Shown: positions 46,901 through 54,918, counted from the first letter of the stretch. The stretch is DNA of 64,000 nt from Sphingomonas gei (GCF_004792685.1 NZ_SRXT01000004.1:1-64000), one strand, 5' to 3'. Translations and numbers: made by a program. Notes: generated by a model from the sequence alone, not told the origin.

Positions 46901-49407
46901 TGGCAGGGTCGACCTCCGGCGATGTCCTTGCCGACAAGGTCGCCGCTTGCGTTGGCACGATGGAAAGCCTTGGCGATCGTCGGACCGGCATGCGGTTCGC
47001 GCCGAACGTCAACGCCGTGCGCGACATGCTCGAGACGCGCCGGACCGATTTCGTCGCGGTCTCGTCCTCGGCGATCGATCCAGCCTGCTTCCTCGGCGGA
47101 TGGTTGGAGGACGCTTACCTCTGGGATTATGACATGCCGTCCTATTCCCATCGGGCTGGCGATACGAACGGCTACTACCTGTTGTCGCGGGTCAAGCAGG
47201 CGGATCGCGAAGCACTTTCAAAGGCGCTTGGCCGCCTGCCGGGATGCGCAGCCATCGAGCCAGACCAAGTCCAGGACGTCTTGCTCGAGATCGCTCGCCG
47301 CGGGATTCCCACGATTAGGGGCCTGGCTGGCGACAATGCCGGCGCGACGGGCGACCTCGGCTTGTTCGTGGCCGTCCGACTACTGCAGGATCGGTTTCGG
47401 CTGTCGAACATTGGCGAGAGCCTAGTCCCGGTCATCGATGGCACCGGCGAGGACGTCACCGTCTGCATCATCGTGCCGGTCGATCCATTTCGGGGGTATT
47501 TCTCCGACCTCGCGAAATCCTTGGGCAAGGATCGGAAGGACACCTCCCTCTCTCGTCCCGACCTTCTGGTCGTGGGCGTCAAGCTCGGGACGGAAGGCGT
47601 CCGAATCCACCTCACGCCTATCGAGGTGAAGTGCCGGCCCGGGTCCGTGTTCCCGCCGTCGGAGGTGAACGACGCGCTGGAGCAAGCGCGGACCTTTTCC
47701 CGGCTTCTTGCCGGCATGCTCCCGCACGACGGCCAGCCTGTTGCCTGGGCCCTTGGGTTCCAGCACCTGCTGCTCTCGATCATCGGCTTTGGCATGCGGG
47801 TCTATAGCCAGCATCCAGACGTCGTTGGCCGGGAGGCACAATGGGCGTCGCTCCATGAGCGCATAGCGTCCGCCATCCTCGATCCACGACCATGCGTCTC
47901 GGTCGACCAGCGCGGCCGACTGATAATCGTGGATGACAGTCCTCGCAGCGGCGTGCGCGACCGTGACGACGACGGCTTCGACGAGACCATCACGATCGGC
48001 AGCAGCGACGCCGGCCAAGTTGTCGCCGGAGACCCACTGGCCTTCTACGACAGTGTTCGGGCCAGGGTTGGGCAATGGGATCTCTTCCCGGCCGCGGGCG
48101 CGTTTACCACGGGCCTCGTGCAACCCCCTGCAGGCCTGGATGCGGAAGCAACTTCCGGGGCGGCATCGGCGCCCACCGGGGACGAAGGCGCGGAGCCGGT
48201 CGCAGTCGAGCTAGCGCCGGTTCCAACCCTGGTCGCAATGCCGGTCGTGGCCACGCCGGACGAGGTCTTGACCGGCATCGTGCTGTCGATCGGCACCACC
48301 GTGGACAGTTTCCGACCCGGCGAGGTTCAGCTAAATATTTCTGACACACGGTTGAACCAGCTCAACATGGGCGTGGTCGGCGATCTGGGTACGGGCAAGA
48401 CGCAGCTGCTGAAGTCGCTGATTATGCAGATCTCGGACGCGTCAGCCGCCAACCGCGGAATCCGGCCGCGCTTCCTGATCTTCGACTACAAGCGCGATTA
48501 TAGCAGTCCCGAGTTCGTAAAGGCGACGGGCGCGCGCGTCGTGAAGCCATACCGGCTGCCGCTCAACCTGTTCGATACGAGTGCGATCGGCGATGCCGCC
48601 GCGCCCTGGCTCGATCGGTTCCGCTTCTTCGCCGACGTACTCGACAAGATCTACACCGGGATCGGACCCGTGCAGCGCGACAAGCTCAAGCGGGCGGTTC
48701 GCGCTGCCTATGACGCATGCTTGCCTGGGCAACAACCGACACTCTACGATGTCCATGCGGCCTATGCCGAGCTGCTTGATGGTAAGTCGGACTCGCCCAT
48801 GGCGATCATCGACGACCTCGTGGACATGGAGGTTTTTGCCGCCAAGACGAGCGACACGCAGCCATTCGACGAGTTTCTCGATGGCGTGGTAGTCATCTCG
48901 CTCGATGCCCTGGGCCAGGACGATCGCAGCAAGAACATGCTCGTCGCTGTCATGCTCAACATGTTCTACGAAAACATGCTTCGTACGCCCAAGCGGTCCT
49001 TCATTGGCAGCGACCCGCAGCTTCGCGCGGTTGATTCCTATTTACTGGTCGACGAAGCCGACAACATCATGCGGTATGAGTTCGACGTGCTGCGCAAACT
49101 GCTCTTGCAAGGCCGGGAGTTCGGGACCGGCGTTATCCTTGCGTCGCAATACCTGCGGCACTTCAAGGTGAACGCGACCGACTATCGAGAGCCGCTGCTC
49201 AGTTGGTTCGTCCACAAGGTCCCGAACGTCACGCCGGCCGAGCTGTCCGCGCTGGGGCTGACGGGCGGCGCCGCCGAGATGGCAGAACGGGTGAAGTCGC
49301 TCCAAGTACACCAATGCCTCTACAAGTCATTCGACGTACCGGGCGAAGTAGTCCGCGGCTTGCCGTTCTTCGAGTTGGAGGCGCGTCGCGAGGCAGGGGA
49401 AGGCTAG
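43936..49407 (+). CDS. Giant protein with PD-(D/E)xK motif and HerA/FtsK-type ATPase (DptH-like)
   Basis: This 1,823-residue protein starts by ATGA overlap. Residues 1-1,150 have no recognised domain. Around residues 1208-1232 a PD-(D/E)xK nuclease pattern is visible: RPDLLVVGV followed by IEVKCR (Glu1230, Lys1232). The C-terminal third is a HerA/FtsK-type pumping ATPase: Walker A GVVGDLGTGKT (1479-1489), IFDYKRDY with the following LPLNLF, and Walker B SYLLVDEAD (to 1707), then LLLQGREFGTGVILASQ, as in DptH and related proteins. I infer a DNA-translocating nuclease that restricts DNA lacking, or carrying, the methylation mark. Alternatives are a HerA-nuclease system unrelated to Dpt. It is followed after five bases by vsr. 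Confidence 0.8.
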   Translation: MNRLASTIADLIRDKLSQAPGGERGEVRLIFHGPQKEILAKVFDFLAVDGEVGPKVPILLQLPSLAPGEENPPVGVSGCCDDTHLLNLRNSPSQPTFLALVPPGQHSMRSVTSTTDEFGVAAANNGGNVPFEDWWGDEFIQELVRVGVGQAGIQEQQQRDDARTLVGRAAAAADEMDPERTQRAAAWKVLSRLFSVVPGLAGLTPAQQVSLACGMPPMRDGSISSREQVAVLEKIADAMSDGFGPGVRRAQENASDEDSHHLDAFLAHLRETCDLPTAFERATAAYYAPDSGLDMPAAPDWWRALTTEKWSELLTEDAAAQGDIRMGCSNALVPLAKGMPILVEGNVALTFETVGPDATGTVVSIERGKGNKLGEIRVGDEEAVFLDEAPPGHKTPLRYAASADGFKPGAIKIVSLATWQPGIFVACRLARKLTPPRKPTRRAKGAPELETSLVVPGGGRYELLVFTSPGVELDAGATGTADDTQDRIDAIQQLVVRPVREGFHQVEVEAETNYQVDIGFSRPAADGSVSHETCRVFLAVEDVVEQGCRSEFERLIRANRRAIEPSEAKPVVQLNRSARASSLQDWMLSEDSAGRSYLPIVLADDYVDAWVQPVWGTGTGPIFSTGRFLQDPRPDAAEFQPPIGFVEARQQLAARIRGTGDQTGLMESAELGKWLVSDEDFRALVEQYLDAYQAWLAAEPDVACWVDVGIITSLEDDRRTISRIPDAIMLSPLHPLRLAWHAVAQGVLLEAESGGNPCPAVSVLDPDCVPDLLTLSLRSPGGIEKVDFLAVENGTDYWSVLWNGERLGRLPSRSRIAPFGEAFGISVGGISVGFSAAQVARALEDVSGLLSAKPVVGVVVASAGGTTDACNEGLINWCSDRYRDGDGRAPRQAAGPRFVEIYDHRDGDSRPDDATIANLSEDTRNSVRWFDGQPATARPDLGIIAQLDMSEPSAAPVSGRSPLGHGGLLRHRVRRQLPGAFLSETRQSLAGSTSGDVLADKVAACVGTMESLGDRRTGMRFAPNVNAVRDMLETRRTDFVAVSSSAIDPACFLGGWLEDAYLWDYDMPSYSHRAGDTNGYYLLSRVKQADREALSKALGRLPGCAAIEPDQVQDVLLEIARRGIPTIRGLAGDNAGATGDLGLFVAVRLLQDRFRLSNIGESLVPVIDGTGEDVTVCIIVPVDPFRGYFSDLAKSLGKDRKDTSLSRPDLLVVGVKLGTEGVRIHLTPIEVKCRPGSVFPPSEVNDALEQARTFSRLLAGMLPHDGQPVAWALGFQHLLLSIIGFGMRVYSQHPDVVGREAQWASLHERIASAILDPRPCVSVDQRGRLIIVDDSPRSGVRDRDDDGFDETITIGSSDAGQVVAGDPLAFYDSVRARVGQWDLFPAAGAFTTGLVQPPAGLDAEATSGAASAPTGDEGAEPVAVELAPVPTLVAMPVVATPDEVLTGIVLSIGTTVDSFRPGEVQLNISDTRLNQLNMGVVGDLGTGKTQLLKSLIMQISDASAANRGIRPRFLIFDYKRDYSSPEFVKATGARVVKPYRLPLNLFDTSAIGDAAAPWLDRFRFFADVLDKIYTGIGPVQRDKLKRAVRAAYDACLPGQQPTLYDVHAAYAELLDGKSDSPMAIIDDLVDMEVFAAKTSDTQPFDEFLDGVVVISLDALGQDDRSKNMLVAVMLNMFYENMLRTPKRSFIGSDPQLRAVDSYLLVDEADNIMRYEFDVLRKLLLQGREFGTGVILASQYLRHFKVNATDYREPLLSWFVHKVPNVTPAELSALGLTGGAAEMAERVKSLQVHQCLYKSFDVPGEVVRGLPFFELEARREAGEG

Positions 49408-49412
49408 CCGGG

Positions 49413-49841
49413 ATGGTCGACACCCTGACTCCGGCCCAGCGATCCGAACGCATGTCGCGCATTCGGTCCAACAACACGAAGCCCGAAGTCGCCCTGCGCA
49501 AAGCCCTTCATCGACTCGGGTTTCGGTTTCGGCTCCAGGGCCGTCGATTGGTAGGCAAGCCCGACATCGTGCTTCCGAAGCATCGCACGGTCATCTTTGT
49601 TCACGGTTGCTTCTGGCACCGGCACGCAGGATGCAAGATCGCAACGATGCCCAAGTCCAACACTGAGTTTTGGGCCGCGAAATTCCGTCGCAATGTGGCT
49701 CGGGACGCCTCGGTCATCGAGCAGTTGCAATCTGCTGGTTGGTACGTGTTTGTTGCCTGGGAATGCGATCTTGGCTCGCCCGCGAAGGTAGCCGCCACCG
49801 CTGATGGAATCGCAAGTGCTATCCGGGCCAGAGCGAGCTAG
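49413..49841 (+). CDS. vsr: Vsr-type DNA mismatch endonuclease
   Basis: This 142-residue protein has the complete Vsr signature: SRIRSNNTKPEVALRKALH, PDIVLPKHRTVIFVHGCFWHRH with catalytic Asp and His, then the Cys/His structural zinc site (HAGCK) and FWAAKFRRNVARD. Vsr nicks 5' of the T in T:G mismatches that arise when 5-methylcytosine deaminates, preserving methylation sites. Its place at the end of the methyltransferase operon suggests this job; Vsr-like nucleases may also act in restriction. The start at 49413 follows GGGGAAGG and lies five bases after the previous stop. A short inverted repeat GCTAG/CTAGC overlaps the stop and the end of the convergent gene. Confidence 0.93.
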   Translation: MVDTLTPAQRSERMSRIRSNNTKPEVALRKALHRLGFRFRLQGRRLVGKPDIVLPKHRTVIFVHGCFWHRHAGCKIATMPKSNTEFWAAKFRRNVARDASVIEQLQSAGWYVFVAWECDLGSPAKVAATADGIASAIRARAS

Positions 49842-49847
49842 AACTCA

Positions 49848-50429
49848 CTAGCGCTGCATCCGGTTCGAAGCTGACGCAGATGCAATCATTCTTTCGCCCG
49901 CATCCCTTTGCGTCATCCCCATCGTACGCGCCGCCATCCACTCCGGGACATGCCAGCTGGCTGGCAATGAACGAGCAATCGCACCCGGCAATATCGACCA
50001 GAGCAAAATGCCTGCGATCAGGCCTCCCACACCAACCCAGATCAGCCACTTCACCTGCTGATCCGCGGCCTGACCACGCTCTATAATGCCATCAATCCGT
50101 CCAATCGACCGCGACAAAGCGTCGCGCGCCTCCTGCAAAAGCGCGTGATCCTCGGCGCGGGCTTCAACGCTCGCTTTGACGATCGCCACCGTCAGGGTGG
50201 CCGGTGATAGCCGGGCTGCTGGACTCCGTTCGAGTCGATCGATGCCGTCGGCCGCTCCTTTCAACGCTTCGGCCATCTCACCAAGCGTTGTGCTGTAGTC
50301 CGGTATCCGCTCGCGGGCTGCGGTCAGCCCTTCAAGCGCAACGCGCGTCAGGCTAACCTCGCCGCGCAGGGCTTCGAACGCCTGGGCAATGTCGTCGGTT
50401 GGGGCGGCTTGGGCAAGATCATCGGTCAT
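49848..50429 (-). CDS. DUF6118-like membrane protein of the mobilization operon
   Basis: This 193-residue protein starts with an acidic helical region (LAQAAPTDDIAQAFEALRGE), then a coiled-coil-like section (LGEMAEALKGAADGIDRLERS; ALLQEARDALSRSIGRIDGI), and one transmembrane helix (WLIWVGVGGLIAGILLWSI), with a short C-terminal tail. Such DUF6118-type proteins commonly follow TraA-type relaxase genes in sphingomonad and rhizobial mobile elements; their exact role is unknown, perhaps anchoring relaxosome or mating components. It lies nine bases after the relaxase stop, in one operon. The downstream end is convergent with vsr, six bases apart, which marks the border between defence cargo and mobilization backbone. 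Confidence 0.8.
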   Translation of the reverse strand: MTDDLAQAAPTDDIAQAFEALRGEVSLTRVALEGLTAARERIPDYSTTLGEMAEALKGAADGIDRLERSPAARLSPATLTVAIVKASVEARAEDHALLQEARDALSRSIGRIDGIIERGQAADQQVKWLIWVGVGGLIAGILLWSILPGAIARSLPASWHVPEWMAARTMGMTQRDAGERMIASASASNRMQR

Positions 50430-50438
50430 GATCGGAGC

Positions 50439-53261
50439 CTACAGGCCCAGTCCGCGGCCACGCGAGAGGGCGGGTACTTGTTGGAGGTCATGGGACAAAG
50501 ATGCCCCACTCAGCTTCCCGATTCCGAGTTCTTTGACGCGATTCCGGAGCAGCGACTCGAGCTGGGGATCACGGTGAAGGCTCTTGGCCATGTCGGTCAT
50601 GCTCTCCTTCACGCCACGAACCGCATCATAATCCCCGGCGCGGTTGAGCGCGTGGAGCCGGCGTGTCTGCCGCTGCCAGTCTGCGACGAACTGGTCGGCA
50701 CGCTGCGCGGTGCCGATCCGTACTTCGGCTTCGAGCGCCATCGCGCGGATTGCTGCGGCGGTCTTGCCGCTGGCCGCCTGGTCGACCAGCGCAAGATCCG
50801 CGTTCAAGGCACTGCGTAGATCGCGGGCAGCGTTCGGCCGTACCGCGTCGAGCGCCTTGCCTGCTTCGGCAAACGCGATCTTCTGGTGCGGCAACTCCGG
50901 CAGGTTTGCCTTGCGCATACGCAGGATATCGGCGGCGGCGCGCGCGTAGCGCTCGACCGCCTTGTCCAGCGGCGTTGGCTGGGCCTCGATTGCCGGCGCC
51001 GGCTTGATCCGGAGCCCGGCGAACGGATTGCGCGGCGGTGGCAGTGGCGGCGCGCGCTCCGGCCCAGGCGCTTGCCGGTAGTCCGAGGCCATGTCCTTTC
51101 CCCGTTCGCGCGACAGCGCGCGCACCAGCTTGCCCTGGTCGGTAAAGTCGTCCCGCCCATAATGGAGATCGACGCTGTCGCGATGCCGCGACAGCGCGAC
51201 ATAGGCAGCGTGGCGATCGAGGCCGGGCGTCGCGAGCACATGCACTCGGTCAACGGTCACGCCTTGCGATTTGTGCACGGTCGCCGCGTAGCCATGATCG
51301 ATGTTTGCATAATCCTTCACGTCGAACGCGACCGATCGGCCATCGTCGAGCATCACCGCCATCCGGCCTTGCGTGACCGACTGCACTTGCCCAAGTGTAC
51401 CGTTCTTCACGCTAAGGCTGCGCTCGTTCTTGAGGAACAAGACCCGGTCGCCCCTCGCGAACTGCCGCTCGCCGCGCTCGGCGCGAAGCGTGACATCCTC
51501 GCCAAGCTCGCCGCGCGCACGCAGCCGCTCGCGCGCCGCGATGTTGAGCGCGCGAACCTCATCATTGGTGTGGGTGAGAATGATCCGCGTTGAGCCTGGC
51601 GAAGCGTTGCGATCTCGATCCCACCGATCGATCAACTCGCCCCGAGCCTGCTCACGAGTTTCGGCGGCATGGATGCGCTCGCGTTGATCATAGGAGGCGA
51701 CCGCCTCCGCTGTCCGTCCGGTCGCGAGTTGCCGGGTCGCGTCGCGCTGCCAGTCATCGCGCTGGCGGCGGATCTGCGTAATCTCGACGCTGCCGTGACG
51801 CTCGGCAGTCGAGCGGAACGCGGCGCCAGCCTCGATCGCCTGAAGCTGCTCGGGATCGCCCACCAGCACGACCTTGGCGCCGCGCTTTTCGGCTTCACTG
51901 ATGACGCGCTCCATCTGGCGCGTGCCGATCATCCCGGCTTCATCGATCACCAGCACGTCGCGGTTCGTCAACAGTTCGCGACCCTGCCCCCATTGGTGCT
52001 CCATGCTTGCGATCGTGCGCGATGGGATGGCAGAGCCGCTTTCGAGATTCTCGGCGGCGATACCGGACAGGGTAATGCCATGGACGGCGTAGCCGGCACC
52101 CTCCCATGCTTCGCGCGCAACACCCAGCATCGCGGACTTTCCGCTGCCGGCATAACCGATGACGACACCAAGACCCTTTGAATCGGTGACGTGCTCGTAC
52201 GCGCTACGCTGCTCGGGCGAGAGGAACATGCCCCGCGCCGCCGCGCGCGCCAAAGCGGTGTCGCGGTAGCGATCGGCGACCGCGTGATGATCGCGGTTCG
52301 CCATGACACGAGTTGCGCGTTCGAGCCGCTGTTCGGTCTCGACCATGGCGCGGCTGGTGAACCGCTGTTCGCCGCGCCCGTCCTTTCCGAGCGCGACCAA
52401 TTCGGGAGCGGCCTTCACCGCTGCCATCACCCGGTCGAACTGCTCCTTCCCGTCGCTGTGCCTATGGACGAACATCGCGAGATCGCGATTGGTGAACGTC
52501 GCCTGTTGGTGCGTGATCGCGTCGAGCGCGAGGGCCGGGCTCGCCAACAGCTTCTCGCCGTTCGCGCGGGCAATGGTCTGGTGTTCTTCGAGCCGCTCGG
52601 ACTCCAGCCCCTGCGACGCCATGCGCGACGCCGCCGGCCCAATCTTGTGCTGCGGCTCAAGCTCGATCCCCTGCGCTGCAAGCGAGCGGTGATCGATCCG
52701 TGCGTCGATATCGAGTTCGGCCAGGCGCTGGTTGACGTGATCGCTCCAGCGCTCGCGCCATTTCTCCAGAAGGTCGGCGCGGTTCCAGTCGCGGTTCTTC
52801 TTGCCGAATCCGTCCTCGCCGACCTCGCGCATTGTCAGCATCACATGTGCGTGGGGCTTCGCCATGCCGTCGGCGCCGACATCCCAATGCACGTTGAGAT
52901 CGGCGATCATCCCGCGGTCGACAAACTCGTCGCGGACGAAGTCGCGGGCGAGCGCAATACCAAATTCTGTGGATAGCTCGCGCGGAATCGCGAACTCGAT
53001 CTCGCGGGCGAGTTGGGCGTCGATCCGCTTCTCGGCCGCCTCGACCTCGTTCCAGAGCTTTTCGCGGTCGGAGAGGTTCTCGGGGGCGCCGTCCGGCAGC
53101 ATCACTTCCGAGTGAACGACACCGGCCTTGTTCGAGAAATCGTGGTGCCGGTCAAGCCGCTCGTCGTGCAGCCGTGAGGCAGAACGGTAGGCAGCGGAAG
53201 CAACCGCGCTCGATCCATTGGCGCGGGAGATGACCTTGGCCGAGAAATGGTAGATCGCCAT
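50439..53261 (-). CDS. traA: TraA-type conjugative relaxase-helicase (MOBQ)
   Basis: This 940-residue protein combines an N-terminal MobA/MobL relaxase domain with a RecD/TraI-like helicase. The likely catalytic Tyr25 is in SAAYRSASRL, and the metal-binding His triad is in NVHWDVGADGMAKPHAHVML (HAH at 137-139). The helicase part has Walker A GYAGSGKSAML near residue 385, Walker B VLVIDEAGMI, and the C-terminal VHKSQGVTVDRVHV and YVALSRHRD motifs. It should nick oriT, remain attached to the 5' end and unwind the transferred strand. The start at 53261 is where the usual MAIYHFSAKV sequence begins. The oriT lies about 30 bases upstream, with traC divergent beyond it. A helper type IV system would be needed. 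Confidence 0.95.
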   Translation of the reverse strand: MAIYHFSAKVISRANGSSAVASAAYRSASRLHDERLDRHHDFSNKAGVVHSEVMLPDGAPENLSDREKLWNEVEAAEKRIDAQLAREIEFAIPRELSTEFGIALARDFVRDEFVDRGMIADLNVHWDVGADGMAKPHAHVMLTMREVGEDGFGKKNRDWNRADLLEKWRERWSDHVNQRLAELDIDARIDHRSLAAQGIELEPQHKIGPAASRMASQGLESERLEEHQTIARANGEKLLASPALALDAITHQQATFTNRDLAMFVHRHSDGKEQFDRVMAAVKAAPELVALGKDGRGEQRFTSRAMVETEQRLERATRVMANRDHHAVADRYRDTALARAAARGMFLSPEQRSAYEHVTDSKGLGVVIGYAGSGKSAMLGVAREAWEGAGYAVHGITLSGIAAENLESGSAIPSRTIASMEHQWGQGRELLTNRDVLVIDEAGMIGTRQMERVISEAEKRGAKVVLVGDPEQLQAIEAGAAFRSTAERHGSVEITQIRRQRDDWQRDATRQLATGRTAEAVASYDQRERIHAAETREQARGELIDRWDRDRNASPGSTRIILTHTNDEVRALNIAARERLRARGELGEDVTLRAERGERQFARGDRVLFLKNERSLSVKNGTLGQVQSVTQGRMAVMLDDGRSVAFDVKDYANIDHGYAATVHKSQGVTVDRVHVLATPGLDRHAAYVALSRHRDSVDLHYGRDDFTDQGKLVRALSRERGKDMASDYRQAPGPERAPPLPPPRNPFAGLRIKPAPAIEAQPTPLDKAVERYARAAADILRMRKANLPELPHQKIAFAEAGKALDAVRPNAARDLRSALNADLALVDQAASGKTAAAIRAMALEAEVRIGTAQRADQFVADWQRQTRRLHALNRAGDYDAVRGVKESMTDMAKSLHRDPQLESLLRNRVKELGIGKLSGASLSHDLQQVPALSRGRGLGL

Positions 53262-53290
53262 GACGGCGATCCAATTACACCTAAAGCAGC

Positions 53291-53318
53291 ACGTCGGCAC
53301 GACGTATAAGCGCGCCCT
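53291..53318 (+). other. Origin of transfer (oriT), Ti/IncQ type
   Basis: An inverted repeat ACGTCG-GCA-CGACGT (53291-53305) is followed immediately by ATAAGCGCGCCCT. This closely matches the nic regions of IncQ plasmids (TAAGTGCGCCCT) and Ti plasmids, where the hairpin also sits just before nic. By analogy the nick should fall between 53314 and 53315. The location between divergent traA and traC genes is the standard one. Confidence 0.85.
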
Positions 53319-53433
53319 CGAAAGATTTCATCAATCTCGGGACACAAAGGTCCCAAGAGATTTCACGACATTGAGCCTGATCGACCGAGGCGATAACTGG
53401 TCCGTCCTCGACAAGCAACAAGAGGACTGACCC

Positions 53434-53757
53434 ATGCGCAAACCCCGCGACTTTGATTCGGAGATGAAGGCGCTCAACGAGCGGGCCAAACTTCTGAAAG
53501 ACCGCAAGCTATATCAGCTGGGCGAGCTGGTGATCGCGACGGGCGCGGATTCTCTGTCTGTCGAACATCTCGCCGGAGCGCTGTTGGCTGTGATCGAAAC
53601 GAAAGACGGCGCGACAATGGAGGGCTGGCGCAAACGCGGCGCTGCGTTCTTTCAACGGACGGCGCGCAAATCTGGCAGCAATGCTGGTCACAGCGTTGGC
53701 TGCAAGCCGGCGGGTCACGACGTCGCGGAATCGGCTGCTCGCGAAGCTGGCGCGTAG
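53434..53757 (+). CDS. TraC-like mobilization accessory protein
   Basis: This 107-residue protein has the typical start RDFDSEMKALNERAKLLKDRKLYQLGELVIATGADSLSVEHLAGALL of TraC-type accessory proteins of Ti-like transfer systems. It is basic at the N-terminus with predicted coiled-coil helices, and the C-terminal part (EGWRKRGAAFFQ) is commonly present. It probably joins the relaxosome at oriT, which lies about 115 bases upstream. The start has a good ribosome binding site (AGAGGACTGACCC). It is divergent from traA and followed by a TraD-like gene after a short gap, the usual order. Confidence 0.85.
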   Translation: MRKPRDFDSEMKALNERAKLLKDRKLYQLGELVIATGADSLSVEHLAGALLAVIETKDGATMEGWRKRGAAFFQRTARKSGSNAGHSVGCKPAGHDVAESAAREAGA

Positions 53758-53776
53758 CGGAACGAAAGACTGGCAA

Positions 53777-54010
53777 GTGAAACGCCGCAAACGGACGCGC
53801 CAGTTGATCGAACTAGGCGGCCTGATCGCCAAGGCTGGACTGATCGAACTGACCGACGACGACCGCGCCGTGATACTCGGTGCCTTGGTGGAAGTCGCGG
53901 CGCGGCTGCGAAGCGCAGAGCGGGAAGCATTCGTGATGCTCTGGCGACGGCGGGGAAAACGCGCTTTCGTAAGCGACCCTGAGGAGCGGGATGGATCGAT
54001 CCGCGACTGA
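53777..54010 (+). CDS. traD: TraD-like mobilization accessory protein
   Basis: This small protein contains KRRKRTRQLIELGGLIAKAGLIELTDDDRAVILGAL, the hallmark of the small TraD proteins found beside TraC in Ti-type systems (not the F-plasmid coupling protein of the same name). The start is uncertain: GTG at 53777 gives 77 residues and a 19-base gap after traC, whereas an ATG at 53681 would overlap traC by 77 bases; the GTG is preferred. The C-terminus AFVMLWRRRGKRAF is also conserved in this family as I recall it. It probably binds oriT DNA or the relaxase. A convergent MNT-HEPN gene ends three bases downstream. Confidence 0.78.
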   Translation: MKRRKRTRQLIELGGLIAKAGLIELTDDDRAVILGALVEVAARLRSAEREAFVMLWRRRGKRAFVSDPEERDGSIRD

Positions 54011-54012
54011 TC

Positions 54013-54918
54013 CTATTCGCGGGCTGCTTCCCGCAGCGCGGCAAGCCGCTCCCGGCAGACCGCCTCGACAATCCCGCGAAGGCTCGCCACGCACCCGGCC
54101 AGTGCGGTCAGATCCTCGCCGCTGATGGCGTAGCTCGGCGAATAGCGCGCCTCGACATATGCACGTTTCAATCGTTCGAACCTGCTGCGGTCGAGCCGGG
54201 TTGAACGCGGCCATGCGTCGATCAAGCGAGGCTCCTTGTCCTCGGCAAGCGAGCGCAAAAACTTGATGTTGTGCGAGCGCGGGAAATAGAGCGTCTGGAC
54301 CAGCAGATAGCAGATATAGAAGCGCTCTGTTGCCTGGTGTAGCTCAAACGCGGCCTTCTTTAAGCGCCCGCGTTCCAGGTTCGATTGGAAGTCGTCGAAG
54401 AACTCGTTTGCGCTGGGATACCAATCGTCGAAATACGCTTGCGCGATGCGGTAAGCGTCGGCCCGCGTCAGGGGCATCGGCGTCGCGAGCTGGTGACAGG
54501 GCAGTTCGTAGAGCGCGATGCCATCACGGGCGATATCGACCCAGAAATATTCGCCGCGCTTGAGGGCCGAATTCACCTCGTCGAGCGAATGCACGATGAT
54601 GTTGACCGGGCGCGCGATTGACGGGTCACGCAGGATTTTATCCTCGGCGACATACCAGTAATCGGCGACGTCGGTGAGGTCGGCGTGGCTGACGATGACC
54701 AGCAGGTCATAATCGGACTGATAGCCGTTTTCTGCCTCGTCGACCCAATCGTCGCGCGAATAACTCCCGAACAGAATGATCTTGTAGATCTTGCCGTCCC
54801 GACGATGTGGCTGCGTCGCGCGCGCGATCGCCGTGCCGAACTCGTCCATCAGGATGCGCTGCACATGCGCCAGTTCGGCTTGCTGAACTTCTGGGAGATG
54901 ATCGAGGTCGGATTTCAC
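54013..54918 (-). CDS. Minimal nucleotidyltransferase fused to a HEPN domain
   Basis: This 301-residue protein joins two halves that often form separate toxin-antitoxin genes. The N-terminal nucleotidyltransferase has the GSYSRDDW motif (residues 51-58) and the SDYDLLVIV acidic pair (Asp69/Asp71). The C-terminal HEPN-like helical domain (ELHQATERFYICYLLVQTLY, then FPRSHNIKFLRSLAEDKEP) resembles the ADP-ribosyl/kanamycin-type HEPN proteins. Classic MNT antitoxins AMPylate or otherwise modify HEPN RNases; in a fusion, self-control or an antiviral signal role is possible. It is convergent with traD and upstream of the sigma-like gene in sequence order, and a plain ribosome binding site precedes the start. 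Confidence 0.85.
   Translation of the reverse strand: MKSDLDHLPEVQQAELAHVQRILMDEFGTAIARATQPHRRDGKIYKIILFGSYSRDDWVDEAENGYQSDYDLLVIVSHADLTDVADYWYVAEDKILRDPSIARPVNIIVHSLDEVNSALKRGEYFWVDIARDGIALYELPCHQLATPMPLTRADAYRIAQAYFDDWYPSANEFFDDFQSNLERGRLKKAAFELHQATERFYICYLLVQTLYFPRSHNIKFLRSLAEDKEPRLIDAWPRSTRLDRSRFERLKRAYVEARYSPSYAISGEDLTALAGCVASLRGIVEAVCRERLAALREAARE

Noticed and set aside
38983-49841. Assignment to DISARM or BREX
   Set aside because: No DrmA-type helicase, DrmB, PLD nuclease, PglZ, PglX or BrxC-like protein is recognisable; only the 5mC methyltransferase is shared with some DISARM loci.
38983-49841. Assignment to the standard phosphorothioation system
   Set aside because: The DptFGH-like genes lack neighbouring dndA-E genes; the modification gene is a cytosine methyltransferase.
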